Assembly: GCA_964561035.1 (NCBI GenBank)
Contig: CAZLNR010000014.1
Coordinates: 1-22,746, forward strand
Reading direction: 5' to 3'
From: XYD2-FULL-39-9 sp964561035
GTDB taxonomy: Bacteria; Patescibacteriota; Patescibacteriia; Magasanikbacterales; GWA2-37-8
Length of the DNA: 22,746 nucleotides
The translations under genes and the position numbers were made by a program. How positions within the stretch are numbered: the first letter of the stretch is position 1; every line of letters starts with the position of its first letter. Shown one piece after another: positions 5,526 through 13,250 of the stretch. The notes below the pieces were generated by a model. It had not been told where the DNA came from. It was given only the letters and a program-made list of their open reading frames with translations, and ran no database searches.

Positions 5526-6533
5526 ATGAATATCAAAGTTGTTAGTGATAAACATGAGTGGGATGGTTGGATACGAAACCATTCATTTCTTAACCCGTTT
5601 ACCCAATCGTGGATGTGGGGAGATGTTTTAATTTCCGAAGGTAAAACAGTTGAGCGGTTGGCAATAGTAAATGGCGAAGAAACTGTGGCGCAAGTTCAAA
5701 TTGTGTACAGTAAAATTTTATTTGGCTGGCAATATGCGTTTTGCCCTAAAGGGCCGGTGATTGATACTGTAAAGTACACTCAAGCTGAAGCGGAGATATA
5801 TAAAACTATTATTGCGTTTTTACGCAAAAAAAATGTAGTATTTTTTAGATGTGAACCGAGTTCTGCAATTGCAAACATTGGTATGCGTGCAGTCCGTACG
5901 GTTGATATTAATCCGCCAGCCACGCTTATCTTAAATTTGAACAAGCCGGCGGATCAGCTGCGGGCCGGCATGCACCCAAAAACCAGATACAATATTGCGC
6001 TTGCACAAAAAAAACATGTTACAGTTAAGCAGGGGAAAGACTTTGGTATTTTTTGGCAGCTCATGAATAAAACCGGTCGCCGTGATAATTTTAGTTTGCA
6101 TCATAAAACACATTATGAAAAAGTATTGGCAGCTCCTGAGGTGTTTCAATTAACCGCCTTTATAAATGAAACGCCTGTTGCGTGCGCTGTATTTATTGGT
6201 TTTGGCAATACGTTTACATATCTATATGGTGCTTCAGATTATGAGCATAGAAATGTTATGGCGCCGTATTTGTTGCAATGGGAGGGGATGGAAATGGGAA
6301 ACGATTATGGCAGCGCCTGGTATGATTTTTTTGGTGTTGCGCCAAATTTATCAGAATCGTCCCAGAGTTCTGAGTATAATTATGACCCTAAGCACCAGTA
6401 TGCCGGGGTAACACGGTTCAAGCTTGGTTTTGGTGGTGAGCCGCACCAAGATCCAGGCACGTTTGATGTGGTGGTGCAAAAATATCGCTATGCTGCATAT
6501 ATACTGATGCGAGCTGTGCGTCGTTTGGTATAG
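5526..6533 (+). CDS. FemAB-like peptidoglycan interpeptide-bridge aminoacyltransferase
   Basis: Fem-family enzymes transfer amino acids from aminoacyl-tRNA to the stem peptide of a peptidoglycan precursor on the inner face of the membrane. The 335-aa protein has the two-GNAT-fold pattern of the family: FTQSWMWGDVL near residues 25-35, KGPVID at 75-80, and the substrate-binding HPKTRYNIALAQKK at 150-163. The second GNAT half follows, with TYLYGASDYEHRNVMAPYLL at 231-250, the YDFFGVAP region at 266-273, and the family C-terminal FKLGFGGE at 298-305. The coiled-coil insertion of Staphylococcus FemA is absent, as in FemX-type proteins. The donor tRNA and the residue added cannot be read from sequence. 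tRNA-Arg(CCG) lies 7 bp downstream and is probably cotranscribed. Confidence 0.9.
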   Translation: MNIKVVSDKHEWDGWIRNHSFLNPFTQSWMWGDVLISEGKTVERLAIVNGEETVAQVQIVYSKILFGWQYAFCPKGPVIDTVKYTQAEAEIYKTIIAFLRKKNVVFFRCEPSSAIANIGMRAVRTVDINPPATLILNLNKPADQLRAGMHPKTRYNIALAQKKHVTVKQGKDFGIFWQLMNKTGRRDNFSLHHKTHYEKVLAAPEVFQLTAFINETPVACAVFIGFGNTFTYLYGASDYEHRNVMAPYLLQWEGMEMGNDYGSAWYDFFGVAPNLSESSQSSEYNYDPKHQYAGVTRFKLGFGGEPHQDPGTFDVVVQKYRYAAYILMRAVRRLV

Positions 6534-6540
6534 TGTTGCT

Positions 6541-6612
6541 GCTCTTGTCGTTCAATGGATAGGACGCCAGTTTCCGGAACTGGCGATGCAGGTTCGATTC
6601 CTGCCAAGAGCA
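6541..6612 (+). tRNA. tRNA-Arg(CCG)
   Basis: Acceptor GCTCTTG/CAAGAGC with discriminator A. The D-arm TTCAATGGATAGGA is Arg-like. The anticodon loop is TTCCGGA on a CCAGT/ACTGG stem (anticodon CCG, reads CGG), and the T-arm contains GGTTCGATTCC. CCA is not encoded (CTA follows). It lies 7 nt after the FemAB-like stop codon and 15 nt before the next ATG, with no visible promoter or terminator between, so it is probably released by processing of a polycistronic RNA. Confidence 0.93.
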
Positions 6613-6627
6613 CTAATATAATTGGGT

Positions 6628-7434
6628 ATGCATTTTTTACGAAGAATGGTTGAACGGTTTTTGATTGCATGTTTGAGTGTGGTGTTTATTTGGCTGTCTG
6701 TAACCCAAGTATTTGAGCGTCTGGATCAAAGAATGCCCGTTTTTGTAGCGGGAGTTTGTACATATATTTTAGTTGCTTATATTGCCTTACCTCGTTTAAT
6801 TCGGTTTGGGCTTATGATATTTAAACGGGGTAGGATTCCGCATTTTACACAAGCTGCGGACGGGCTTATGGGAGACCCTGTAAATATTGCTCTGGTGGGT
6901 TCGGAAGATCAATTACGCGCAGCCTTTAAAAAAATTGGTTGGTACGAGGCAGATGAGATAACTCTTGTCAGTTCGTGGCGCATGGTGCAAGCGCTTTTGT
7001 GGAATAAACCATATTATACGGCGCCATTTAGCTATTTATATTTGTTTGGCCGGCGGCAAGACTACGGGTTTCAAAAATCAATTACAACCAGTCCTCGTCA
7101 AAGACATCATGTTCGATTTTGGGCAGCAAATATTGATCCGGGTATCAGTTTTTCTGATATGGCATATTGGCTTAAAAAACATCCGGTTGATCATAGCAAG
7201 CCTGTAATGTGGGCGGGTGCTGCCACAAAAGATATTGGCATCGGGCTGTCTGCTCTCACATATCAATTTACGCATCGGATTGATAAAAATATTGACGATG
7301 AAAGAGAATATATATTGCAATTACTGCGCGAAGTTGGATGTGTGGCCAGTGAAGAATATGCGGAGCCGGGAAAGTTCTTGCAAAATAAATACAGGTCAGA
7401 TGGAAAAATTGTGGTTGTTACTTTAGTGAGTTAG
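6628..7434 (+). CDS. LssY C-terminal-domain-like membrane protein
   Basis: A 268-aa protein with two hydrophobic N-terminal segments (about 10-28 and 37-60), followed by a soluble domain resembling LssY_C. Recognisable pieces are GDPVNIALVGSEDQLRAAF, GWYEADEIT, SYLYLFGRRQDYGFQK, a HHVRFW strand, and DERE before the last helix. LssY_C domains occur in bacterial envelope proteins, often with DedA or PAP2 modules, and their biochemical role is not established. I chose ATG 6628 over a TTG six bases upstream. The gene is 15 nt downstream of tRNA-Arg and shares its transcript with the FemAB-like enzyme, which fits an envelope role. A strong terminator follows. Confidence 0.72.
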   Translation: MHFLRRMVERFLIACLSVVFIWLSVTQVFERLDQRMPVFVAGVCTYILVAYIALPRLIRFGLMIFKRGRIPHFTQAADGLMGDPVNIALVGSEDQLRAAFKKIGWYEADEITLVSSWRMVQALLWNKPYYTAPFSYLYLFGRRQDYGFQKSITTSPRQRHHVRFWAANIDPGISFSDMAYWLKKHPVDHSKPVMWAGAATKDIGIGLSALTYQFTHRIDKNIDDEREYILQLLREVGCVASEEYAEPGKFLQNKYRSDGKIVVVTLVS

Positions 7435-7435
7435 A

Positions 7436-7473
7436 AATAATAAACCCTCGAAGGAATTCGAGGGTTTATTATT
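7436..7473. terminator. bidirectional terminator between the LssY_C-like gene and topA
   Basis: A stem of about 17 bp (AATAATAAACCCTCGAA with TTCGAGGGTTTATTATT), loop GGAA, lies between two convergent genes. It is symmetric enough to serve both directions and touches the topA stop codon. Confidence 0.85.
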
Positions 7474-9713
7474 TAATCGGCATTGGCTGGTTCTAGCAAC
7501 TGTTCTTTTTTGTAATCGCATTCTTTGTTTGAGCATTTAATGATACCTTTGGCGGCAAACACGAGCGGTTGTTTACAGGTTGGACAAAACTCTCCTGTCG
7601 GTTTTTCCCATAAGGCAAAATCACAATCCGGGTATTTATTACAGCCATAAAATGGCTTGCCTCGTTTACTGCGTCGCTGCACAATATCGCCAACCGCGCA
7701 TTTAGGGCATTTCATGTTCATTTTGATTTCAATGTTTTTAATGTTTTTACATTCCGGATAGCCAGAGCATCCCAAAAATGGACCGAAACGGCCGCGGCGG
7801 AGCATCATCGGCTTGCCGCATTTTTCGCACAGCTCGTTGGTTGCTTCTACTGCCTGCTGTTGTTTTGCCTCTTCAGGATCTGTTGATTTTGTATTTTTAC
7901 ATTCCGGATAATTGGTGCAAGCCAAAAATTTACCGAATCGTCCGGTTTTTATAATCATCGGCGAACCGCATTTTTCACAAACCTCATCAGTTTTTTCTTC
8001 GGTTAGGGCCTGTTTAGAAATTTCTTTTTCTTTTTTATCAAGATTGTCTTTAAACGGTTTCCAAAAACTGCCAATAACCGGACGCCATTGTTTTTTGCCT
8101 CGCGCAATTTCGTCTAAATCATCCTCCATTTCAGCAGTGAATTGGAAATCAACGATATGATGAAAATGCTGTACCAATAAATCATTTACTAGATAAGCGA
8201 TATCTTTAGGAAAGAATCTTTTTTTCTCATCACGTTCTATATAGCCGCGATCTTCAACGGTAGAAATAGTTGGTGCATACGTGGATGGGCGGCCGATGCC
8301 AAAATTTTCCATGGCTTTTACCAGAGTGGCGTCGGAGTAGCGAGCCGGCGGTTCGGTGAAGTGTTGTTCGGGTTTTAGCTCGGTGCAGTTAAGAGATTCG
8401 CCAACCGTGATTTTTGGCAATAGGTTTTCTTTGGTTTTATCTGGGTATAGTTTTAGAAAACCATCAAAAATAATAGTTTGTCCATTGGCTCGAAATACAT
8501 ATTGATTATGGCTTGAGATTGTGACAGCTGTGGCGTTAAGTTCGGCGCCTGCCATTTGGGTTGCTACAGCTCGTCGCCAAATTAAATCATACAATCTAAA
8601 TTGCTGGCGGTCTAAGAAGGCTTCTACCGATTGCGGGGTGCGCGATACATCGGTTGGTCTGATAGCCTCATGCGCTTCTTGGGCATTTTTACTTTTATTG
8701 GTGTATGTGCGCGGTTTTTCAAGCTGATAGTTTGCGCCATATTGGGTGCCAATTAAATCTTTTGCTTCCTGTAAAAATTTTTCTGACAAATTTACCGCAT
8801 CAGTACGCATGTAGGTGATAAGACCGACAGAGCCGTCGCCGCCAAGCTCTACACCTTCGTACAATTGTTGTGCTAGGCGCATAGTTTGTTTTGCGGAAAA
8901 ACCCAAATGACTGTTTGCTTCTTGTTGCAGGGTAGAAGTCGTAAATGGAGGGGAGGGTAATCGTTTGGTTTTTTTCTCATCTACGGCTGTAGCTGTATAT
9001 GTTGCATTGTGTATCTCGGCAAGCATTTTTTCTACCTCTGTTTTATTGGTAATATCTAACTTTTCAAGTTTTTTTCCTTGAATTGAGTATAGTTTTGCTT
9101 GAACAGTTTCGGTGGCGGGAGTTGTAAAGGTGCCGTCAATTGTCCAGTATTCTTCAGGTTTAAAAGCCTGTATCTCACGCTCTCGTTCTACAATGAGGCG
9201 TACAGCTACGGATTGTACGCGTCCGGCAGACAAGCCCCGGGCAACTTTGCGCCATAGAAATGGAGAAAGTTCATAACCAACCAGTCTATCTAAAATACGC
9301 CGAGCTTGTTGAGCGTCCACCATCTTTAGGTCCAACGGCCGTGGATTTTCCAAAGCGTGCATGATGGCAGTTTTAGTGATTTCGTGAAAAACAATGCGTT
9401 GTGCTTTGGCAGGGTCAATATCCAAAATATGCGCTAGGTGCCACGAGATCGCTTCTCCTTCTCGATCCTCATCGGTTGCGAATAATACGGCATCTGCTTT
9501 TTTAGCCGCGGTCTTAAGTTCTTTGACAACTTTTGACTTATCTCTGCTGACGATATACTGCGGCTCAAAATCATGCTCTACGTCTACGCCGAGTTTGCTT
9601 TTAGGCAGATCGCGCACATGGCCAAAAGAAGACTTTACAATAAAGTTTTTGCCTAAAAATTTTGAAATAGTTTTGGCTTTGGTAGGCGATTCTACGATGA
9701 CAAGGTTTTTCAT
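7473..9713 (-). CDS. topA: DNA topoisomerase I (type IA)
   Basis: TopA relaxes negative supercoils by transient single-strand cleavage. The 746-aa protein begins with the Toprim domain (VESPTKAKTI, catalytic Glu9; acidic triad in DEDREGE at 81-87). The type IA core follows: ARGLSAGRVQSVAVRLIVER at 158-177 and the active-site Tyr301 in GLITYMRTD. The C-terminus carries four Cys-rich zinc-ribbon repeats from about residue 585: CEKCGSPM, CEKCGKPM, CPKCAVGD and CPTCKQPL, each closed by a second cysteine pair. It has its own promoter (9744-9772), whose -35 box overlaps the dprA stop codon, so it can be expressed apart from the upstream run. Confidence 0.98.
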   Translation of the reverse strand: MKNLVIVESPTKAKTISKFLGKNFIVKSSFGHVRDLPKSKLGVDVEHDFEPQYIVSRDKSKVVKELKTAAKKADAVLFATDEDREGEAISWHLAHILDIDPAKAQRIVFHEITKTAIMHALENPRPLDLKMVDAQQARRILDRLVGYELSPFLWRKVARGLSAGRVQSVAVRLIVEREREIQAFKPEEYWTIDGTFTTPATETVQAKLYSIQGKKLEKLDITNKTEVEKMLAEIHNATYTATAVDEKKTKRLPSPPFTTSTLQQEANSHLGFSAKQTMRLAQQLYEGVELGGDGSVGLITYMRTDAVNLSEKFLQEAKDLIGTQYGANYQLEKPRTYTNKSKNAQEAHEAIRPTDVSRTPQSVEAFLDRQQFRLYDLIWRRAVATQMAGAELNATAVTISSHNQYVFRANGQTIIFDGFLKLYPDKTKENLLPKITVGESLNCTELKPEQHFTEPPARYSDATLVKAMENFGIGRPSTYAPTISTVEDRGYIERDEKKRFFPKDIAYLVNDLLVQHFHHIVDFQFTAEMEDDLDEIARGKKQWRPVIGSFWKPFKDNLDKKEKEISKQALTEEKTDEVCEKCGSPMIIKTGRFGKFLACTNYPECKNTKSTDPEEAKQQQAVEATNELCEKCGKPMMLRRGRFGPFLGCSGYPECKNIKNIEIKMNMKCPKCAVGDIVQRRSKRGKPFYGCNKYPDCDFALWEKPTGEFCPTCKQPLVFAAKGIIKCSNKECDYKKEQLLEPANAD

Positions 9714-9743
9714 GAAAAAAGTTTTTTATGTTTTCAAATAGTA

Positions 9744-9772
9744 AGGATAATATATTTTCATCTTTGTGTCAA
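9744..9772 (-). promoter_or_regulatory. promoter of topA
   Basis: On the minus strand TTGACA (9772-9767) and TATCCT (9749-9744) are separated by 17 nt. The -35 box overlaps the TGA stop of dprA. The predicted leader is about 24 nt to ATG 9713. Confidence 0.65.
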
Positions 9773-10851
9773 CGAAGCGCAATAAAATTCATTCCGCCCA
9801 GGTTGCGAATATGGCCGTTCATTTCCAGTAGTAACAAGGTGCTATTTATGGCGGCGCTGCTTAGGCCGGTTGCTTTAATTATTACATCAATATGTGTTGG
9901 TTCTTTGGATAAACATTGCAATATTTGAGCCTCAGTTTGGTTGGAAGTAAAATCCAGTTTTGCTGGAGTAGTTGTGCTGACGGTTTTAATCTGGAGCGCA
10001 TCCAGGATGTCTTGGCATGTTTGCACTAAGTGCGCGCCTTGTTTAATAAGATTATTGGGCCCGGTGCCGGTTGTAGAGTAGATGGTGTGGGGGATGCAAA
10101 ATACTTCGCGATTATAATCAAGAGCGCATCGAGCGGTAATAAGCGCCCCAGAAGTTTCCGGTGCTTCAATAACCAATGTGCCAGCGCTTAAACCCGCAAT
10201 AATCCGGTTGCGCGCCGGAAAAGAGTATTGCGTAGGAGAGAATCCGGGAGGGTATTCTGAAATAACAGCACCTCCAGACTGAATAATATCATCTGCTAGG
10301 CGTTTGTGGGCAGCAGGGTAAATATTATTTTTATTAACACCCGATCCCAAAACAGCAATTGTAATGCCTTTGCCATCAATGGCAGTTTGATGCGCTACTC
10401 CGTCTATGCCCAGCGCCAGACCGCTGACAATGGCTATATCGTGCCGCACCATGTCGGAAACCAACTCTTGGCACGCCTGTTTGCCATAGGTTGTCATTTT
10501 TCGTGTTCCTACCACACCAACTGATGGCTGTGTGCCGGATAGTAGAGTGCCTCGAATAAAAAGTGTGTGCGGTGGATCATTTATTTCTTTAAGAAGTTTC
10601 GGATAAGCCGGGTTGTTGAGAGATACGGTCTGTATATTTTCTTGCGCCAAGCGTTCGGTTATTTTTTCAACTGGATTTTGTTCGCGCCAAACAATAAATT
10701 CGTGCGCAATGGATTCTTCCAGTCCGGCGGGAATTAGTTCATGTATTTCAGCATCCCACAGTTGTTTAAGATCAGAAAAATACGCCGCTAGTTTTTTGTA
10801 GCGGGCGTAAGTGATTTTAGGAAAATGTGCCAAGGCGGCGTGATAATTCAT
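9769..10851 (-). CDS. dprA: DNA-processing protein DprA
   Basis: DprA loads RecA onto incoming single-stranded DNA during natural transformation. The 360-aa protein has an N-terminal helical segment and a central Rossmann-like core (VGVVGTRKMTTYGKQ, SGLALGIDGVAHQTAI, LGSGVNKNNIYPAAH). The conserved stretch EYPPGFSPTQYSFPARNRII and SGALITARCALDYNREVF follow, and a C-terminal winged-helix domain spans about 300-360. All core motifs are intact. The start codon directly abuts the pth stop (TAAATG), so translation of the two is probably coupled. Presence of dprA fits DNA uptake, although no other competence gene is in the window. Confidence 0.96.
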   Translation of the reverse strand: MNYHAALAHFPKITYARYKKLAAYFSDLKQLWDAEIHELIPAGLEESIAHEFIVWREQNPVEKITERLAQENIQTVSLNNPAYPKLLKEINDPPHTLFIRGTLLSGTQPSVGVVGTRKMTTYGKQACQELVSDMVRHDIAIVSGLALGIDGVAHQTAIDGKGITIAVLGSGVNKNNIYPAAHKRLADDIIQSGGAVISEYPPGFSPTQYSFPARNRIIAGLSAGTLVIEAPETSGALITARCALDYNREVFCIPHTIYSTTGTGPNNLIKQGAHLVQTCQDILDALQIKTVSTTTPAKLDFTSNQTEAQILQCLSKEPTHIDVIIKATGLSSAAINSTLLLLEMNGHIRNLGGMNFIALR

Positions 10852-11543
10852 TTAACGCGTAACCAATGTTTCAATTTCTTGGGTGATATGAGGGATAATG
10901 GTGGAAAGCGTCTTTTTTTCTGCAGCCGTAAAAGCGCCAAGTACAAATGAGGCGGTGTCATGTATTGTTTCCTCTTGAGGGGCAACACCTACGCGGATAC
11001 GAGTAAAATCTTTAGTGCCAAGATGTTCAATAATTGATTTGATGCCATTGTGGCCGGCGGCGCCGCGACTGGTTTGTACCCTGGTTTGTCCGAGCGGAAT
11101 ATCTTTGTCATCATGAATAACAATCAGATCCTGAGGGGTGAGTTTGTAGAAAGATAATAGCGCTTGAGCGGAAAGTCCTGAATTGTTCATGTAGGTCTGG
11201 GGCATGGCCATAACCATTCGCTTGCCATTGATTTCCCCTTTGCTTATATATGCATTTGATTTTTTGTCTAGCTTTGGCTGAGAAAAAGTATAATGTGCGA
11301 TTAATTTTTNNNNNNNNNNNNNNNNNNNNNNNNNNNNNNNNNNNNNNNNNNNNNNNNNNNNNNNNNNNNNNNNNNNNNNNNNNNNNNNNNNNNNNNNNNN
11401 NNNNNNNNNTTTGATTTTTTGTCTAGCTTTGGCTGAGAAAAAGTATAATGTGCGATTAATTTTTCTATAACTAAAAATCCGGCATTGTGGCGGGTGTTTG
11501 TGTATTTTTTTTCTGGATTGCCGAGGCCCAGGATGAGTTTCAT
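10852..11543 (-). CDS. pth: peptidyl-tRNA hydrolase, split only by a false assembly gap
   Basis: Pth recycles peptidyl-tRNAs released from stalled ribosomes. The N-terminal part (from ATG 11543) reads MKLILGLGNPEKKYTNTRHN, with catalytic His19 and Asn9. The rest, upstream of 11309, continues with SKGEINGKR, MAMPQTYMNNSG, VIHDDKDIPLG and RGAAGHNGIKSI, all family motifs. The two parts are separated by 100 N plus a duplicated 55-bp block. Removing those 155 nt restores one uninterrupted 178-aa frame of normal family length. As deposited, 155 nt is not a multiple of 3, so automated callers will report two fragments. The gene lies between the 95-aa ORF (6 bp upstream) and dprA (abutting). Confidence 0.95.
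11255..11309. repeat. 55-bp direct repeat, copy 1 (contig-end overlap)
   Basis: A 55-bp block identical to 11410-11464, ending exactly at the first N. It is best explained as the terminal k-mer shared by two contigs. Confidence 0.95.
11310..11409. other. 100-N scaffold gap (artefactual)
   Basis: Exactly 100 N, a conventional placeholder length, flanked on both sides by the same 55-bp sequence. The true distance is probably minus 55 bp, meaning the contigs overlap and no sequence is missing. Confidence 0.95.
11410..11464. repeat. 55-bp direct repeat, copy 2 (contig-end overlap)
   Basis: Starts directly after the last N and is identical to 11255-11309. Collapsing the two copies restores the pth frame. 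Confidence 0.95.
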
Positions 11544-11549
11544 AGGAAA

Positions 11550-11837
11550 TTATAAAGAATATTTACTAGGATCGAATCTGGTAACATCTCGTAATAACTC
11601 TTCAAGCATGGCTACGATTTCTTGTAGAGAGGATGGGCCTTTGTTGGCCCAAACCAATCCTATATTGTCTCTTCGGGCGGTAAATTCTTGAATACGTCGC
11701 GCCCCCTTTTCTGATAAAGGCGTTTTGTCTATAATAAGATCCATGATGGCAGATTCTACTTGCGCGGTAAGATTGTAGTACTTTTCTTCAGCAGCCAATC
11801 GTTGCTCGCGTCCTCTTCTAAAAAAAGAATCAAACAT
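11550..11837 (-). CDS. conserved-looking small helical protein, 95 aa, unknown
   Basis: I do not recognise a family. The protein starts MFDSFFRRGREQRLAAEEKY and is predicted mostly helical, soluble, with no cysteine, signal peptide or TM segment. Charged helices surround LSEKGARRIQEFTARRDNIG and SSLQEIVAMLEELLRDVTRF. It lies between der (stop 24 bp upstream) and pth (start 6 bp downstream) on the same strand, so it is very likely a real gene of this run. A TATAAT element overlapping the pth start region lies near its 3' end. Its company suggests a ribosome- or translation-linked role, but that is inference from position only. Confidence 0.7.
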   Translation of the reverse strand: MFDSFFRRGREQRLAAEEKYYNLTAQVESAIMDLIIDKTPLSEKGARRIQEFTARRDNIGLVWANKGPSSLQEIVAMLEELLRDVTRFDPSKYSL

Positions 11838-11861
11838 AGTATGTGCTAAAGCTTTGGGTTA

Positions 11862-13247
11862 TTACAATTCCGATTGAGATACATTTCTGCGTAATTTTGT
11901 TAGTTTAATAACAATTGGAGAAGCAAAGAATCCAAATCGTTCGCGCAGCCGATTTTCTATATATCGCACATAAGAAAAATGCACGGAAGTTTTAAACTTG
12001 ATTAACATTTCAAATAAAGGAGGATTGTTATGTAATTGTCTGAATCCCATAATTTGCGGGTGACGGGTGCCTTTGCCGCGGGAAGGGCGATGTTCTTTCG
12101 TAGTGTTTTTTATAAATTCCTGCAATTCATCTTCTGGAATGATGGTGTGCCGTTCTTCCCAGGCTCGGAAAATAAGAGGGAAAATTTGATGTACTTTATA
12201 TTTGGTTTTAGCGCTGGTAAAAACAATTGGTGCAAAATCCAGGTGAGGGAAGTCGGCATAAATTCGTTCTTTAGTCGTGTTTCTAAATTCGTCGGAGTTT
12301 TCTTCAGCCAAATCCCATTTATTTATAACAATAATGGTGCTGCGAGTATTTTCGCGCAACAATCCGGCCAGCTGTTGATCTTGAGAAGTGATCGGTTCGC
12401 TTGCATCTAAGACCAGTAGTACAATGTCTGCTTTTTTAATCATGCTTAAACTTTTGCCAATTCCGGCCTGTTCAAGTTCGCCGGATACTCTTGCCTTTCG
12501 ACGAATACCAGCAGTGTCTACAAAGTTTATCGGTTTTCCATCTACTTCAACTAGAGTGTCGTGCGGTTCACGGGTGGTATGGGCAATGTTACTTACAATA
12601 ACTTCTTCTTTGCCGATTAGATCGTTAAAGAGTGATGATTTGCCGACATTAGGCTTGCCAATGAGAGCTACTTTTATCGGAGCCACCTTTTTCAACTTTT
12701 TTGGTCTTTTGGATGCTTTGCCTAGTCGTTTAAAAATCTCATCAAGCAGGTTGCCGATATTGGATCCGTTGGCTGCAGAAACTGCAAACGGCTGGCCAAA
12801 TCCTAATTTTAACCACTCGGCATTATGAACATCGGCGCGCATGTATTCGCTATCAGCTTTGTTGGCAACAAAAATTATTTTATTTTTTTGCGCAATCAAT
12901 CGTCGAGATAATTCTCGTTCTTGGGGCAAAATGCCCGACTGCACATCGGTTACAAAAACAATTAAGTCTGCTTCGGCAATGGCTATTTCGGTTTGCTTTA
13001 TAATTTCATCTTCCAGCTCAATGTTGTCAGCAAATGTTAAACCGCCGGTGTCAACCAAGGTAAAGTTTTTACCTCGCCAATTGGCGATTCCAATATTTCG
13101 GGTGCGGGTAGTGCCGGGTATATCGGAAACAATAGCTTTATTTTCCTCTAGTATTTTATTAAATAATGTTGATTTGCCAACATTAACCCGACCAACCAAA
13201 GCGACGACGGGCAGGTCATTATCTATAATTTTTGCGGGTGTGGCCAT
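11862..13247 (-). CDS. der: ribosome-associated GTPase Der (EngA)
   Basis: Der carries two tandem GTPase domains and acts in 50S subunit maturation. The 461-aa protein has the first P-loop GRVNVGKST at 19-27, with Val where Pro is usual (GRPNVGKST), then DTGG and NKAD. The second domain has GKPNVGKSS, DTAG and NKWD. A C-terminal KH-like domain follows, from about 360 (TRHPQIMGFRQLHNNPPLF, then RYIENRLRERFGF). Both GTPase domains appear complete. It starts 3 bp after the LCP gene stop, so it is cotranscribed with it. Confidence 0.97.
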   Translation of the reverse strand: MATPAKIIDNDLPVVALVGRVNVGKSTLFNKILEENKAIVSDIPGTTRTRNIGIANWRGKNFTLVDTGGLTFADNIELEDEIIKQTEIAIAEADLIVFVTDVQSGILPQERELSRRLIAQKNKIIFVANKADSEYMRADVHNAEWLKLGFGQPFAVSAANGSNIGNLLDEIFKRLGKASKRPKKLKKVAPIKVALIGKPNVGKSSLFNDLIGKEEVIVSNIAHTTREPHDTLVEVDGKPINFVDTAGIRRKARVSGELEQAGIGKSLSMIKKADIVLLVLDASEPITSQDQQLAGLLRENTRSTIIVINKWDLAEENSDEFRNTTKERIYADFPHLDFAPIVFTSAKTKYKVHQIFPLIFRAWEERHTIIPEDELQEFIKNTTKEHRPSRGKGTRHPQIMGFRQLHNNPPLFEMLIKFKTSVHFSYVRYIENRLRERFGFFASPIVIKLTKLRRNVSQSEL

Positions 13248-13250
13248 ATA

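Noticed and set aside
11255..11464. Genuine direct repeat or mobile-element target duplication in pth
   Set aside because: The copies end exactly at a 100-N gap, are 55 bp (an assembler k-mer size), and collapsing them restores the pth frame.
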